Positions 1-10,754 of a DNA stretch of 64,000 nt are shown here, piece by piece; position 1 is the stretch's first letter, and each line of letters starts with the position of its first letter. Origin of the DNA: Brachycybe producta (Eukaryota; Arthropoda; Diplopoda; Playtdesmida; Andrognathidae). The notes beneath the pieces were generated by a model. The model was not told where the DNA came from, did no database searches, and saw nothing but the letters and a program-made list of their open reading frames with translations. The translations under genes were made by a program, and so were the position numbers. Where the stretch lies: positions 487,972 through 551,971 of the forward strand of contig JAUPFP010000091.1 of NCBI GenBank assembly GCA_036925085.1. Reading direction: 5' to 3'.

Positions 1-24
1 AACGAGATTATATAAGGAAAATAC

Positions 25-517
25 TCTTCTCTGTGCTTTTGAAATTTTCGGCTGTTTATCGTCTTTCATCGTCAACTTCAAATTCAGTTCATCTTCCTGA
101 AAGAAAAGGAAAGTTAAATATGTGGTGACATAGTTCGTCATTTATTCTTTTATTCTAACTAATGGGATGCTGTTCTTTTTAATCTCTGACAGTTCATCTT
201 CATGTCTTCTGTCCAATTCCGCTTGTAATTTTGCAATTTCTTCTACTTCACGTTTAGTTTTTCTTTCTCCTTTAGGTACACTGTGTTTCATCTTAGTTAT
301 TTTTTTATAGCAACAAACTCGACTATATTTACAATTTTCAAATACCACTAAGTACAAGCTAGAAAGTTACCATTATGAAACAATAAGATCGTTGGCTATT
401 GACTTATTAATACACATGTTCAGCACTATCTCAAAACATTTTCAAATTTTACCTTGTAATTCCTTCAGTTCTCGCTTATGTCGCTGTATAATATCATTCT
501 CGGTTAAATTACTATCA
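25..517 (-). CDS. OTUD6B: OTU deubiquitinase OTUD6B-like, N-terminal exons (partial)
   Basis: Three minus-strand exons join in phase: about 517-453 (ends at a GTAAAA donor), 317-160 (phase 1 in, phase 0 out) and 96-25 (ends AGAAGA|GTATTT). The translation includes RHKRELKELQ, then MKHSVPKGERK followed by a charged helix, then KISKAQRR. These match, in order, the N-terminal coiled region of OTUD6 proteins (family knowledge: MKNAVPK and RISKAQKRR blocks ahead of the OTU cysteine protease domain). The catalytic OTU domain is not in the window and would lie beyond position 1. The true start codon is not visible: the first exon is open upstream without an ATG, and a LINE 3' end lies about 30 bases further upstream. 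The acceptor of the 317-160 exon is the least certain junction. The family removes ubiquitin chains and is linked to translation control. Confidence 0.75.
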
Positions 518-1054
518 ATAGAAGCCACAATTAAACGTGTAAAATATGTTAAATCAGGGTTGGTTGGTTGATAGAAGTTTAACGTCCCTTCAACTACGAG
601 GTTATGTGGAACTAACAGTCAAGCAAAGCACTAAAGCAAGAAAAACCAAGAAGGAACCAAACATAGTCAACAATAGGGGAGAACACAGAAGAAAATACAC
701 CCAGCACCCACAGGCAACCCCAAACAAAGGCCACCATACCAAAACATCATGACCCACCCCACAACCCAGTCCAACCCCACCGAACATCCACCAAGGACCA
801 ATCAAATCAGTGCAAAAAGCCCCCGCGCACGCAGAAAGCACATAACCCCCTCCACTTGCGGGGAGCCACCACCCAACACCTGGGGCAACCCACCCCCCGG
901 GAAAAAGCCAGCACGCATAACAACCATAGCGTGACACACAGGAGATGCTCCACCATAAGAGGAACATCACAAGCCCTGCACTGAGGCACACCCTCACGGC
1001 GGAGCAAGTAACCATGCGTCAAATGACTGCCCAATCCGTAACAGTCAGGACCAC

Positions 1055-1567
1055 CTACTCCCTGCGAGAAACCCGATGACTACATTCCCACCCCTCCACG
1101 GATACCTTAATCTGCCACAGCTTGTTTGCAATCAAGTCCCACACAGTCTGAAACTGTGCCATGGAAGCCCTCCCCAACACCCCAAGAAGGTCCCCATGAG
1201 GAATCCGCAATGACGAAACCACACCAGTAGATGCAGCCAACCGTGCTTCTTTGTCTGCAGCCTCATTCCAGTGTATCCCAACATGACTAGGAACCCAGCA
1301 GAACGCAATCACAGTTCCACCCCGATGCAACAACCACATCAACCACTGTATCTTCTGCACAACAGGGTGCTTCGGAAAAAGGGTACCAATATGGCTAAGG
1401 GCACTACACGAATCAGTGACAATAACACTACACTGTGTTTTGTTAAGAACAAACCGCAGAGCCTCATACAATGCTACCAACTCTGCAGTGTAGACACTAG
1501 ACTCCGGGGGAAGCATAAACCGAGGCGCCTTCCCCTCCACAACCACAGAACACCCCACACCCTCCAC
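1055..1567 (-). pseudogene. LINE RNase H domain remnant
   Basis: The frame holds VYTAELVALYEALRFVL, IVTDSCSALSHI and FCWVPSHVGIHWNEAADKEA, which contain the Glu, Asp and His-Asp positions of type I RNase H. An RNase H behind the reverse transcriptase is characteristic of I-group LINEs. Further C-terminal sequence (602-1034) is present only in broken frames. Confidence 0.8.
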
Positions 1568-2145
1568 ACTCTTTGAACCATTCGTAAAAAGACATCAAAA
1601 ACTCTTAAACTGCTCCATCAACCGGCAATACTGGTGGAGGAGAGGACCAGGTGTCATCCGCTTATCAAAAGCACAAAGATCAAGGCCCACCTCCACCACC
1701 GGTAACTGCCAGGGCGGAAAAGACGGAGCCTGAAGACACTCCACTGATGGTAAGACAAGTCCCATATGCTCCAAACAATCCTTCATCCACCTCCCAAATG
1801 GATGAGGCACCAAAAGGTACCTCCCACGCACATCCCTATGAGAATCATAGGGTATTGAATGCTGGGTTATCGGGCAACCAACACAACTTACTGCCATACA
1901 ACAGCCCAAGCACATCCCGACAATAAGACAAAGGGAACTCCCCTGCCTCAATGCACAAACTAACAACAGAACTCATTAGAAAGGCACCAGTGGCCACGAG
2001 TACCCCAGCATGATGCACAGGATCCAGCATCCGCAACACCAAAGGACGTGCAAGACTACACTGGACACCCATAGTCAATCTTTGACCTCACCAATGCCCG
2101 ATAGAGATGGAGCACCATGCGATCAGCCCCCAAGACAAACTAGCC

Positions 2146-3320
2146 TCAGCCCGCAACACATTCATTGCTGCTACACATGCCCCTGAATAAACTGGAAGTG
2201 GGGGACCCAGGAAAATTTTGTGTCAAACACCAAGCCCAAAAACATGCAGAAGCCCGGACAGGCAACTGCTGATTCCCCAAATAGAGAGACGGCACTGTAG
2301 CCTTCATCTGTCCACGGCAAAAATGGACACACACCGACTTAGTCATGGAAAAGTGAAAGCCATGAGCCGTAGCCCATGTAACCAAAACATTAATCGCCCA
2401 CTGCAGCCGCCAGGTAACCGAAGACAACTGCTTTGCACTATAAAAGATGGCTAAGTCATCCACAAAGAGGCAGACACCGAAGGCACTGCAGACACAATAC
2501 CATTAATTGCAATGGCAAACAGCAAGCAGCTAAGGACACTCCATTGGGGAACACCATTCTCCTACACATACACCCCAGAACAAACAGTCCCAACATGCAC
2601 CCGATAAGTCCGGTGATGAAGGAACCCCCGAATAAACAAGGGAAGATACCCCCCAAAACCCCAAGCATACAAGGCCCACAAGATACCATGCCGCCACCTG
2701 GTGTCTTATGCCTTTTCCAAATCAAAAAACACTGCAACCATATGGTGCCCAATGTGAAGGGCCTCACTAATAGCAGTACCAAGCCGAACCACCTGATCTA
2801 CAGTGGAACGGTTCCCCCGAAACCCACACTAGTGAAGTCAAATGCCCAGCCTGCTCCAATGCCCAACCCAAGCACTTGCATACCTTCTTTTCGAAAACCT
2901 TACTCACACAGCTAGTCAGACTAATAGGCCGATAGCTACTAGTATCTGTGGGGTCTTTCCCGGGCTTCACAATCGGGACCACCATCGCCTCACACCAATC
3001 CCATGGGAACCGTGAACCAGTGAAAACTCGATTCAACAATGCCAACAAAGCCTCCACCCCACCTCAGGAAGATGCTTCAACATCCTATAGTGAACACCAT
3101 CTGCCCCAGGAGCAGAATCAGGTGTAGACACAACAGCATCATGAAGCTCCTGCCTCGAAAATGGCACATTATAGCTCTCACCACCCTGAGAGGAAAAATC
3201 AAGCTTCACTTCCAAAGCTGCATGCGACCTCCGAAAAGACTCAGGATAGCTAGAAGAAGCAGAAACAGCCGCAAAGGAGGAGGCAAGCACGTCAGCCACG
3301 GCTTGGGGCCCACCACACAC
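2146..3320 (-). pseudogene. LINE reverse transcriptase domain remnant
   Basis: Minus-strand frames show reverse transcriptase blocks in order: DSAPGADGVHYRMLKHLP, then AMVVPIVKPGKDPT and YRPISLTSCVSKVFEK near 2980, then FVDDLAIF near 2460, the active-site YxDD box with F for Y. Frame changes and stops separate the pieces. The domain would copy RNA into DNA at the target site, and this copy is dead. Confidence 0.85.
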
Positions 3321-3721
3321 TGGCTATCCACCACCAAGCCAGGCGGCACCACCCGAGCCCTATTCCCAGCAACTCGCCGCAACATATTCCACACGTGTGG
3401 TCAACACGGAAGATGTCATTGAAGACACAAAAGCCAAGCATGACTGCCGCTTACTAGTCTTGATAACCCGCCGTGCCAATGCATGTGCATGAAGGTACGC
3501 TAACAGCAGTGCATGTGACGGTTTAGCACCCAGGACATGCAAAGCCCGTTTATGCTCCCATACAGCCACCCTGCACTCATTCCACCATGGCACTGATGGC
3601 CGACCAGAAAAACCGGAAGACAAGGGCATATAGACTTGAGCAGCATGAAGCACCGCAGACGTAAACTGAGCAACCAAAGCATCGATGTCTGGCACCTCCT
3701 CACCCACAGGAAAACAACAGA

Positions 3722-4221
3722 TCACTCAAACAAGTCCCAATTAGCCCGCCGCCAACAGAACTGAGGCGGGTATGCAATGCACATTGAAGCTGCACCCAGA
3801 AACGAAAGCACGATCGGGTAATGATCACTCCCGCAAAGATCAAGATCTACAACCCAGTCCAGCTGTGAAGCAAGAACTGGAGAACAAAGCCAAATCAAGT
3901 GCAAAACGCTCCCCTGTATGCGCATGAAAATAAGTAGCTGTGCCATCATTGAGAACCACCAAATCAGTACTAGTCACCCATGCCTCCACAAGCCTGCTAC
4001 GGGGGTTGGCAACCAAGGCCTCCATAAAGGGCTGTGGCCATTAAAATCGCCGACAAGAAGAAACGGGGCAGGAAGTTGAGCCACCAAATTCGAGAGATCC
4101 AAGGCCGATACATCACACACTGGGGGCACATGCACGGTACACAATGTGACAGGCCGGGGATGAGAAAGCCAACCAGCCACAGCTTGGATGGAAGTCGTCA
4201 AGGGAACCCGCACATGCCCCC
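3722..4221 (-). pseudogene. LINE endonuclease domain remnant
   Basis: Two overlapping minus-strand frames together give the C-terminal two thirds of an apurinic-like (EEP) endonuclease. FLLVGDFNGHSPLW near 4040 carries the Asp-Asn catalytic pair, and CGSDHYPI near 3826 carries the SDH motif. A frameshift separates the two. The first residues of the longest open frame (4222-4369) are derived from LTR sequence, not LINE. Confidence 0.8.
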
Positions 4222-4597
4222 CTTGGCTGGTAGCTTCCACCAGCCAAGACCCCATAAATACAGACAAAGGCCTACAGGCCACAAGGCAAACAAAAGAAAA
4301 GAAAGATGCAATTGGAGGCCAGCCTGGTCTCCACCATTGATCTATCCTAGTCTGCTGCCTACAACACATTGCTCAGACTTAATGGCTGACTAGGCCATAT
4401 AAGACCACCAGGCAACTGCACCTGGTGGGGACCGTGGTCAGTTCTGATCTCTCACCCATTGACTTCAATGGTGAGAGGTCTGCTGGCACCGAAATGGCGT
4501 CTGTCCCAACAGCCTACTGCATGCGGTAAGGCAGACCACCATAGCGAGTTTGTCTGCTCAATCAGAAAATTTGATTTGAGCAGACCAGGTTGTCACA
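4222..4597 (+). mobile_element. 3' part of an LTR, same family as the solo LTR at 58363
   Basis: By eye this stretch aligns with about 58760-59138. Shared blocks include TGGCTGG...CCAGCCA, CAGGCAACT.CACCT, CTCTCACCCATTGACTTCA, GGTGAGAGG.CTGCTGGCACC, CAACAGCCTACTG and AGGCAGACCACCATAG. It ends GACCAGGTTGTCACA, as the solo LTR ends in TTGCCACA. The last 40 bases form a hairpin (TCTGCTCAA with TTGAGCAGA). The 5' part of the LTR is missing where the LINE begins. Confidence 0.7.
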
Positions 4598-4949
4598 ATG
4601 TTATACTCAAATGTTATAATCAAGTTCTGTATCACCAATAGTACAGTGTATATGCACAACAACGTAAAACTAATAGAAATGTTATAAGAAAGTAAAGAGA
4701 ACTTTTCTACCTCAAAGTGTTGTGTGTGTAAGTTTATCTCCAAACAGTGAAAATACACAAAAGAGGCTTTAGCCCACCACTCAGCCACCAACAGAGGCCC
4801 TCAGAAACCTTCTGAGTTTCTCTGATTGGGACCTTCAGATTGGGCTAAAGAGGACTAGTATCGTCAAGATTGTTATGCATCTATACATAAGATTCCCAAG
4901 TTGAGACCAATCGCGATCTAACTCGTGAGCGTGAGGAGGGCCATGTATG
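4598..4949. other. Intergenic, no feature recognised
   Basis: AT-rich sequence from the LTR end to the next transposon. No spliced open frame or RNA gene was recognised. The stretch 4870-4949, and its continuation after the transposon at 5268, is less AT-rich than its surroundings and may be an old gene or element fragment. Confidence 0.4.
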
Positions 4950-5267
4950 TAGTGGCGGATTTACCATTTTGCCGCCCCTAGGCAGCAACTGAAAACACAT
5001 GGCCTATACTTTCTTAAAGATGACTTAGTTACTTTTGTATGCTTTTAACAATGGTAATGTCAACTGTTTTGTCAGAAGTGGTCATTCTGGCTCTTGTTAC
5101 ATCAATTACTCTTGCCAACCAAGTTATATTAGGCAGTTTATTGTTTTACAATACTTTTTTTTGTATCCAAAACAAATTTCCAAAAAAATTTTTTTACAAT
5201 TTGCCGCCCCAAAAAATTTGCCGCCCTAGGCAGCTGCCTACTCTGCCTATTGGTAAATCCGCCCCTG
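4950..5267 (+). mobile_element. hAT-like MITE, GGCGGATTTACC family
   Basis: A 318-bp element with inverted ends TAGTGGCGGATTTACC and GGTAAATCCGCCCCTG. It is flanked by CATGTATG (4942-4949) and CATGTATT (5268-5275), an 8-bp target duplication with one change, as hAT transposons make. The second internal landmark GCCTAGGGCGGC/GCCGCCCTAGGC is also inverted. Another copy in opposite orientation starts at 63692. The short open frame inside both copies reflects shared repeat sequence, not a proven gene. Confidence 0.8.
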
Positions 5268-6692
5268 CATGTATTGCCCCGACTGAAACTGAGAGATCTT
5301 TTAGTGGGCCTTTAAGACAGCCGGATTTGAGAGACTGAAAGAGCTTGAACTTTCGGGATGTCGCACCCGGTTAAATCAGGGGCTGATTCAGAGCCACCAC
5401 CACCACGTCAAAATTGTGGTGCGAAAGGGCCAGCCTCGTCATAACATTCAAATTTTTTTCTTTATTTTTCAGTTTGAAAGTCACAATACATTTATATTTC
5501 AATTAACGAATAATGAGTCAAAACTAGAGTCCCTGTAGAGATACGACATATGCGTGTTTGCATCCAACATTGTAACCACTCTTTTTTCTTCTTCTTCTAG
5601 ATGACCGTTGTGGACTGGAAGTAGAAGAAGGACGACATGGTGAGAATTTTAGCATTTATGACTGAGAACATACTTGAAGGTATTTTCATGTTGATATCTT
5701 TTAAAATAAACGTTTTATAGGCAAATTATAAAATATCACTAGAAGAAGGGTAGTTGAATCACTTACAGGTTTTTTTCATATTACTGTTCAAAATAAGTTT
5801 TTTTGTCGGTTTTAAACAGCTTTTAACAGCTTTTATTTTGAAAGATAACAGCTTGAAAGCTAGCTTTCTAGTTTTCTAACAATTTCAGTTTCTTCTCGGT
5901 GTTTCCTTCTGAAACTCATAATAAAGTGTTTGAAAATGAGCTGTGCATAAAACAGCTTAAAGGGAAAGTTGACTTTGACAAGTTGACTTTGAAATTACCA
6001 GTAAATTTCATTAAAGAGCACAATTATTGTTGCTCCTACTAAATGATAGTTGTCTTTTTAATACTGAAATAAAGACTTTTTTAACGATGTCGGACTGAGG
6101 ATACAGTTTTTACTCGTCTAGTTTTAAACAAACGTTAACTTTAACGTATAGATGTTTCTAATTCCTGAATTTCATATGAAACTTAAAATGTGATCAAAAA
6201 TTTTTCTCTGTTTACATCTTAAACAAGAGACTCATCTTGAATTTAAGTTCTTAATTAGTGTTTTTGTTAAAATCTTTTAATGTTGCGTGAATGCAATGAG
6301 ATTGGAATAAATGTGCTAATTATAAACCATCTTAATCAAGATTTAAAATAATAATTAATTGAGGCCAACAACACATTTTCAATTTATAATAAAAAATATG
6401 ATTTTATTTTTTTAATTCATCTCAAAAAGATAAATATAATAAATAATAATAAGTTATATAATAACAACAACATCCAATCAAATGTAGACAAAAACAGGTT
6501 AATATTAAAAATGGAATTCCCAAAAAATATTATTAAAATTCCAAGTAAACTAATTATTCCTCCTTTCTGGGGAACTCCCTCTGTGGAAATCCCCAACGTC
6601 TGGTCACGCCCTATAGATTAAAGTGGCGTTGATGACGTCACGCGTAGTGAAATAACAGCTCCATGTCAAAAGAGGTGAAGAGTCGCGTAAGG
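5268..6692. other. Intergenic; orphan open block, then AT-rich
   Basis: 5276-5450 has an unusually GC-rich block with a plus frame rich in basic residues (5295-5450) that I cannot assign. A pseudo-exon of 39 bases at 5602-5640 has a good acceptor and donor but no partners. 5640-5960 contains arms related to the CAGCTGATTTTCGAAC repeat family. 5960-6690 is AT-rich without recognised content. Confidence 0.4.
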
Positions 6693-7483
6693 TCACCTAT
6701 CTCGTCGTTGTGAACCGTGATTTATGTAATAACGAATGAAGTTGAGGAAATCGGTGAGTCCGAATCGTCTAGCGGCCCAAACGGTAACTAAACAACCTTG
6801 TATGCTCAGTCCCAATAACATGGTGAATATTACGGTTAAAGTGCGGTAAATTTCAGCTTTTGGTTGTACGGGAAGGTTAAAAAATACCAATACAATGCAC
6901 AAAATGATCCCGATTGGAAGAAGAAGATGGCGGATGAAATTATCGATCGCTTCTTCGAAAGCGGAAGTGACGATGAAGTTTGCCTCACTTTCGGTTAGAA
7001 AATGGCGGCCACCATAGCTGTAATTTTCCGCTGTTAAATAGCTTGTTTTGTCCTCCAATTCGTTGTATTCGAGATTCTGTTCCACGTTGGTTGGCACTTG
7101 AAACGACAAATGACGGCTAAGTTGTCGTTTTTGCGTTGTTTCAATCGAGTTCAATTGTAAGTCCTGTAATAAAATATAAAATTAATGTTAACCAAAGTTA
7201 CAAATTCGTTTTCGGCCATATTTTACGTCACTTCCGGTATGTTACTACAGAAAAGGAAATGACGTATTTTTCCAACATGACTAATAGCAGACGATTTTTC
7301 TATTATTATAAGAACTTTTTTCTTACGTTTTAAATGAATTTAAGTTATAAATACCTTGAAAAATATAATATCGATGTTGTTGTGAGCGTCATTCATTGAA
7401 ATTGAACGACGTAACATTCGATTGACACTCAAATTCGGTGTTTTGCTGTCGTTTGCCGTTTTTTTGGATGTCAAAATGGTCAT
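6693..7483 (-). CDS. Two-pass membrane protein of unknown function, 199 aa, two exons
   Basis: Exon 1 is 7483-7355 (ATG at 7483, donor AAG|GTATTT) and exon 2 is 7163-6693 (acceptor TTATTACAG). The junction is phase 0 and the reading frame is continuous for 199 residues. The N-terminal 120 residues are polar, with two Arg/Ser patches (RRSIS, SRHLSF) that look like phosphorylation sites. Two hydrophobic segments follow at about 123-140 and 150-173, separated by a short loop (NLPVQPKAEIYR), and then comes a basic tail. There is no signal peptide, so both ends probably face the cytosol. I do not recognise the family. Regular codon structure and a clean intron argue for a real gene. A TTTATT (minus-strand AATAAA) at 6401-6406 is a possible distant polyadenylation signal. 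Confidence 0.75.
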
Positions 7484-8137
7484 GATGTCGATCGTACTTC
7501 TTTTATAAAGTAAATTATATGTTATGAGCGGATGTTTGGACTCCGGTCTTTTTTCTTTATTCTTGATGTTCTTCGAACGGAAGTTTTTTAACTAATTGTT
7601 TCTAAAGTTGTCAAAATTCTCTTTAAATCCGTCTGATAACTTTGCAATGAATGGTGTGGCCATGTAGCCAATAGAAATCGTGATTGAATGACGTCACACT
7701 TGTAGTTACGTCATTAATTTCTTCTTTTTTTCTTCTGTCAAGTTCAGGGCAAATCTCTTTTCAGATTTCAGATCTATTCGCTTACAAATAGGAGATTGTG
7801 GCCCAATAATTACGTAAAATTTGAATTGATGCCAAAAGGCTCCACCCCTTTTTCTCCTCATTCACCTGTCTATTTCAAAGTCACTTGCATAATAATGCTA
7901 TATATATCTCTATATAGTGTTGCGACCATAAATTACTTTTAAAAGTTATCCTAATAAATTACTAATTAGTAATTACATCAGTGAAAAATAATTACAATTA
8001 CGAGACTTAAAAAAAATGAAATTATGGACATTCTTTCGAATAGCGGGTCATGCCTCTAATCTAAGACTGTGTTATAAAAAATAACAGGAGAAAGTTCCTA
8101 CTACTGAGGTGTTCGAACAAATCATATCTGGTCAGTG
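7484..8137. other. Upstream region of the membrane protein gene
   Basis: Probable promoter side of the 7483 gene, but no core promoter motif stands out. 7915-8035 has TAATTAC/GTAATTA repeats of the kind found in hAT subterminal regions. Nothing else was recognised. Confidence 0.3.
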
Positions 8138-8343
8138 ACAGGCAATTAGAAATCGGGATGAACAGAAGTTGGCTGCGCCCTTTTTATGACGACCGGCAAC
8201 TTCTAATTGGTTTGTTGTGTTGTTTGACGTTGAAAAGGGCGGAGCATGTGACGTCAGACTACGTAACCAACCAATTAGAAGTTGCCAGTCGTCATAAAAA
8301 GGGCGGAGCCAACTTCTGTTCGTCCTGATTTCTAATTGCGTGT
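8138..8343. mobile_element. ACAGGCAATT-family MITE (206 bp)
   Basis: A near-complete palindrome with ACAGGCAATTAGAAATCGGG at the left and the inverted copy ending GCGTGT at the right. Internal landmarks are GTTGGC.CCGCCC and TATGACGACCGGCAACTTC, mirrored on the other side. The flanks do not form a clean duplication here, but other copies of the same length have 8-bp duplications, which points to hAT. Confidence 0.75.
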
Positions 8344-8990
8344 CTCAATTGAGGACGGTGACCCACATTTCACTCTTATTTTATAAACAACCAGTATACA
8401 TGGGGGGAATTTCTTGTTCACACGGCGTCTCGCGTTTGATTTTTTTATGAATGAAAAATAATTTTGATTGACAGGCAAGGGGCGGAGGTTTATTACTACT
8501 ACTCGTTGTTAAACATAATGACGCAATCACATGTAATGTTAATAATAATTTTAATAAATAATGATAATATACTTGTTGTTGACACTATTTTAAATAAAAT
8601 ACAAAGTCGTTTCCTAAAATGTATTTAAATTAAAATACAAATTTTTACTTTTATATAAAATATAAATTTTTGCTTTTATTTAAAATACAAATTTTTACTT
8701 TTATTTAAAATACAAACTACTTTTAAAAAAAGTATTTAAAATACTAAAATATTTACTTCATCTTATATTTATAAGTCTTGGCGAGTACTAAACTGTTAAA
8801 ATCTTTTTTTACATTTTATCTATTTCTTCTTGGAATTACTGTCAAAACTGCGTTTGAAAAACAACCTTTCAACAGGGGTCAATGAAGATAAAGTTGCATT
8901 CAACGTATGAAGACAGGGCCTTGTTGCTTGGAAACTGGTGCAATATACTTTGAAAGTCTGATATTCATTTTTCTCGGGTGTGTACAACGA
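8344..8990. repeat. AT-rich tract with short tandem ATACAAATTTTTACTTTTAT units
   Basis: 8625-8745 repeats TTTAAAATACAAATTTTTAC with small changes. Related inverted sequence (GTATTTAAAATAGTATTTT) lies at 9690-9740, so the tract may be the outer part of a larger element around the foldback at 8991. No coding potential was seen. Confidence 0.5.
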
Positions 8991-9473
8991 TGTTTGCCCT
9001 AAAGACACTTTTTTCTAAAACTGTTTGCCATAAAGCCATTCGCCCTAAAATACATTTTCCCTATATACACTTGCTCTCAGGGGACATTTGCCTTTAAAAC
9101 AACTTGCCCTTTTAAAGGGATGTTTGCCCTAATCAGCAGTACTAAATATGAGTCATTTGGCATTATGTGCATGCCTGTGACACGTAAAACCTATTTAACA
9201 TACTCTACTCAAAGACACTAAACCACATGAAGAGAGAAAAAAAACAAATTTTTTAGGGCAAATGGTTTTAGAACAAATGTACCTTTAGTGGTGATGGTTT
9301 TAGGGCAAACATCCATTTAGAGCAATCATGTCTTTAGGACAATTGGCTTTAGGGCAAACATCTGTTTAGAGCAATCATCTCTAGGGCAATTGGCTTTAGG
9401 GCAAACATCTGTTTATACCAATCATCTCTTTAATGCAAAAGGCTTTAGGTGATGTGTCTTTAGGGCAAATGTT
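8991..9473. mobile_element. Foldback element with inverted TTTAGGGCAAA minisatellite arms
   Basis: The left arm is a run of degenerate units TTTGCCCTAAA..., and the right arm repeats TTTAGGGCAAAC in the opposite orientation about ten times. The outermost units mirror each other: TTTGCCCTAAAGACAC at 8993 and GTGTCTTTAGGGCAAA near 9450. There is no open frame of note. The target duplication is unclear. Confidence 0.6.
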
Positions 9474-9890
9474 TATATCCCGTTTTTTTTTTCAATGTAA
9501 CAAAGACATTCCAACTTAACTTTGTCAAAGTTTCCAGGAACTTCCAGAAACAGGAAAAAAATCATCTTTTGAAAGTGGTAATTTTTTTAAAATAGTATTT
9601 TGTGGTAATTAAAATATTAAAATACTATAAATAAAAAGTAATTTCAAAATACATTAAGTAATGGATATATTTCCAATACAATAATACTTAATAGAAATGA
9701 AGTATTTAAAATAGTATTTTAAATATACAGAATGTATTTAATATACTCCTCAACAGTGGTTGTTGATATATTTGAGGCTTGGGGGTGGTAATTAGATTAA
9801 TCCTTTAAGGATATAAAAGAGGCTCTTCTGTATCCTAGTTTCTATAATAACGAAAACAAATTATTTTTGCTTTTCAAAATAAATAAATAC

Positions 9891-10474
9891 ACAGGCAGTT
9901 AGAAATAGGGGAGAACTTCAGTTGCTCCACCCTTGTTATGACGACTGGCAACTTCTAATTGCTACAATGGCATAGTTTGACACATCACAGGGCTGAGTTA
10001 AGTTTGAATTTGTTTGGAAGAATTACACGTGATGATTGTCCTAAACCGTCCGAATTCATAAAGCACTATGCATGGGTAGGGCTAACCACTCTAAGAAAAT
10101 TAGGGAGATTTTTGCTAGGACAGATTCCTATTATAGGTCTTTTTCCTAGAGTTATAAGACAATGGAACTCTCTTCCTGAGGCAGTGGTGAATGGGGATAA
10201 TTTTGTTTTGTATATTGATTTTGTTTTTACATACTGTATGTGCATGTATATGGGCTTGACAATGCTTAATGCTGCATGTGGACTCTTATGTCCCTCTGCC
10301 ATAGGCCTATTTGGCTCCTAGCAGAGTACTAAATTGTAATTGTTTGTTGTGTGGTTCGACATTGAAAAGGGTGGAGCATGTGACGTCAGACTACATAACC
10401 AGCCAATTAGTAGTTGCCGTCGTCATAACAAGGGCGGAGCCAACTGAAGTTCTTCCCGATTTCTAACTGCTTGT
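9891..10474. mobile_element. ACAGGCAATT-family MITE interrupted by a LINE fragment
   Basis: The ends ACAGGCAGTTAGAAATAGGG and ...TTTCTAACTGCTTGT are flanked by perfect ATAAATAC duplications (9883-9890 and 10475-10482). The MITE is split after 9961 by about 380 bp of foreign sequence and resumes near 10341 with TTTGTTGTGTGGTTCGAC. Removing the insert restores the usual ~207-bp palindrome. Confidence 0.85.
9962..10340 (+). mobile_element. 3' fragment of a CR1/L2-type LINE inside the MITE
   Basis: The plus frame reads HHRAELSLNLFGRITR and then FPRVIRQWNSLPEAVV, the C-terminal end typical of CR1/L2/Jockey-like reverse transcriptase proteins (R.IR.WN.LP motif). About 170 bases of untranslated 3' sequence follow, ending near repeated AATTG. 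The fragment is flanked by CTAATTG (left) and GTAATTG (right). It is 5' truncated and inactive. Confidence 0.7.
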
Positions 10475-10547
10475 ATAAATACGGCTATGTACAACGTTCG
10501 TAGAGTAAGAGGTGTGCTCATAATTCAAGGACGCCTCGCCCCCAAAT

Positions 10548-10754
10548 CACAGGCAATTAGAAATCGGGACAAACAGAAGTTGGCTCCGCCCTTTTTATGA
10601 CGAATGACAACTTGTAATTGGTTGGTTTTGTAGTCTGCCGTCAAATGCTCCGCCCTTTTCAACGTCAAACCACACAAAAAACCAATTAGAAGTTGCCAGT
10701 CGCCATAAAAAGGGCGGAGCCAACTTCTGTTTGTCCCGATTTCTAATTGCCTGT
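10548..10754. mobile_element. ACAGGCAATT-family MITE (207 bp)
   Basis: An intact palindromic copy flanked by perfect CCCCAAAT duplications (10540-10547 and 10755-10762). The ends are CACAGGCAATTAGAAATCGG and CCGATTTCTAATTGCCTGT. This copy best defines the family. Confidence 0.9.

Larger units (their letters stand above)
546..4221 (-). mobile_element. Decayed I/Nimb-like non-LTR retrotransposon (LINE), 5' truncated
   Basis: The minus strand shows, in order, a partial endonuclease (EEP) domain, a reverse transcriptase and a C-terminal RNase H, broken by frameshifts and stops. The 3' end reads GACGTTAAACTTCTATC followed by short CAAC repeats, a tail style seen in I-clade/Nimb LINEs. The 5' end stops inside the endonuclease, and the first open reading frame is missing. 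GC content is clearly higher than in the surroundings, as expected for recent entry. At 4222 the sequence switches to the 3' part of an LTR. No clear target site duplication is seen. The copy cannot make a functional protein. Confidence 0.85.

Noticed and set aside
5039..5338. A 99-codon frame whose first half recurs at 63614-63953
   Set aside because: The shared half lies within two copies of one MITE and the rest is flank, so the recurrence is due to the repeat.
5602..5640. 39-base exon with good splice sites (DRCGLEVEEGRH frame)
   Set aside because: No neighbouring exon continues the frame and no known protein is suggested.
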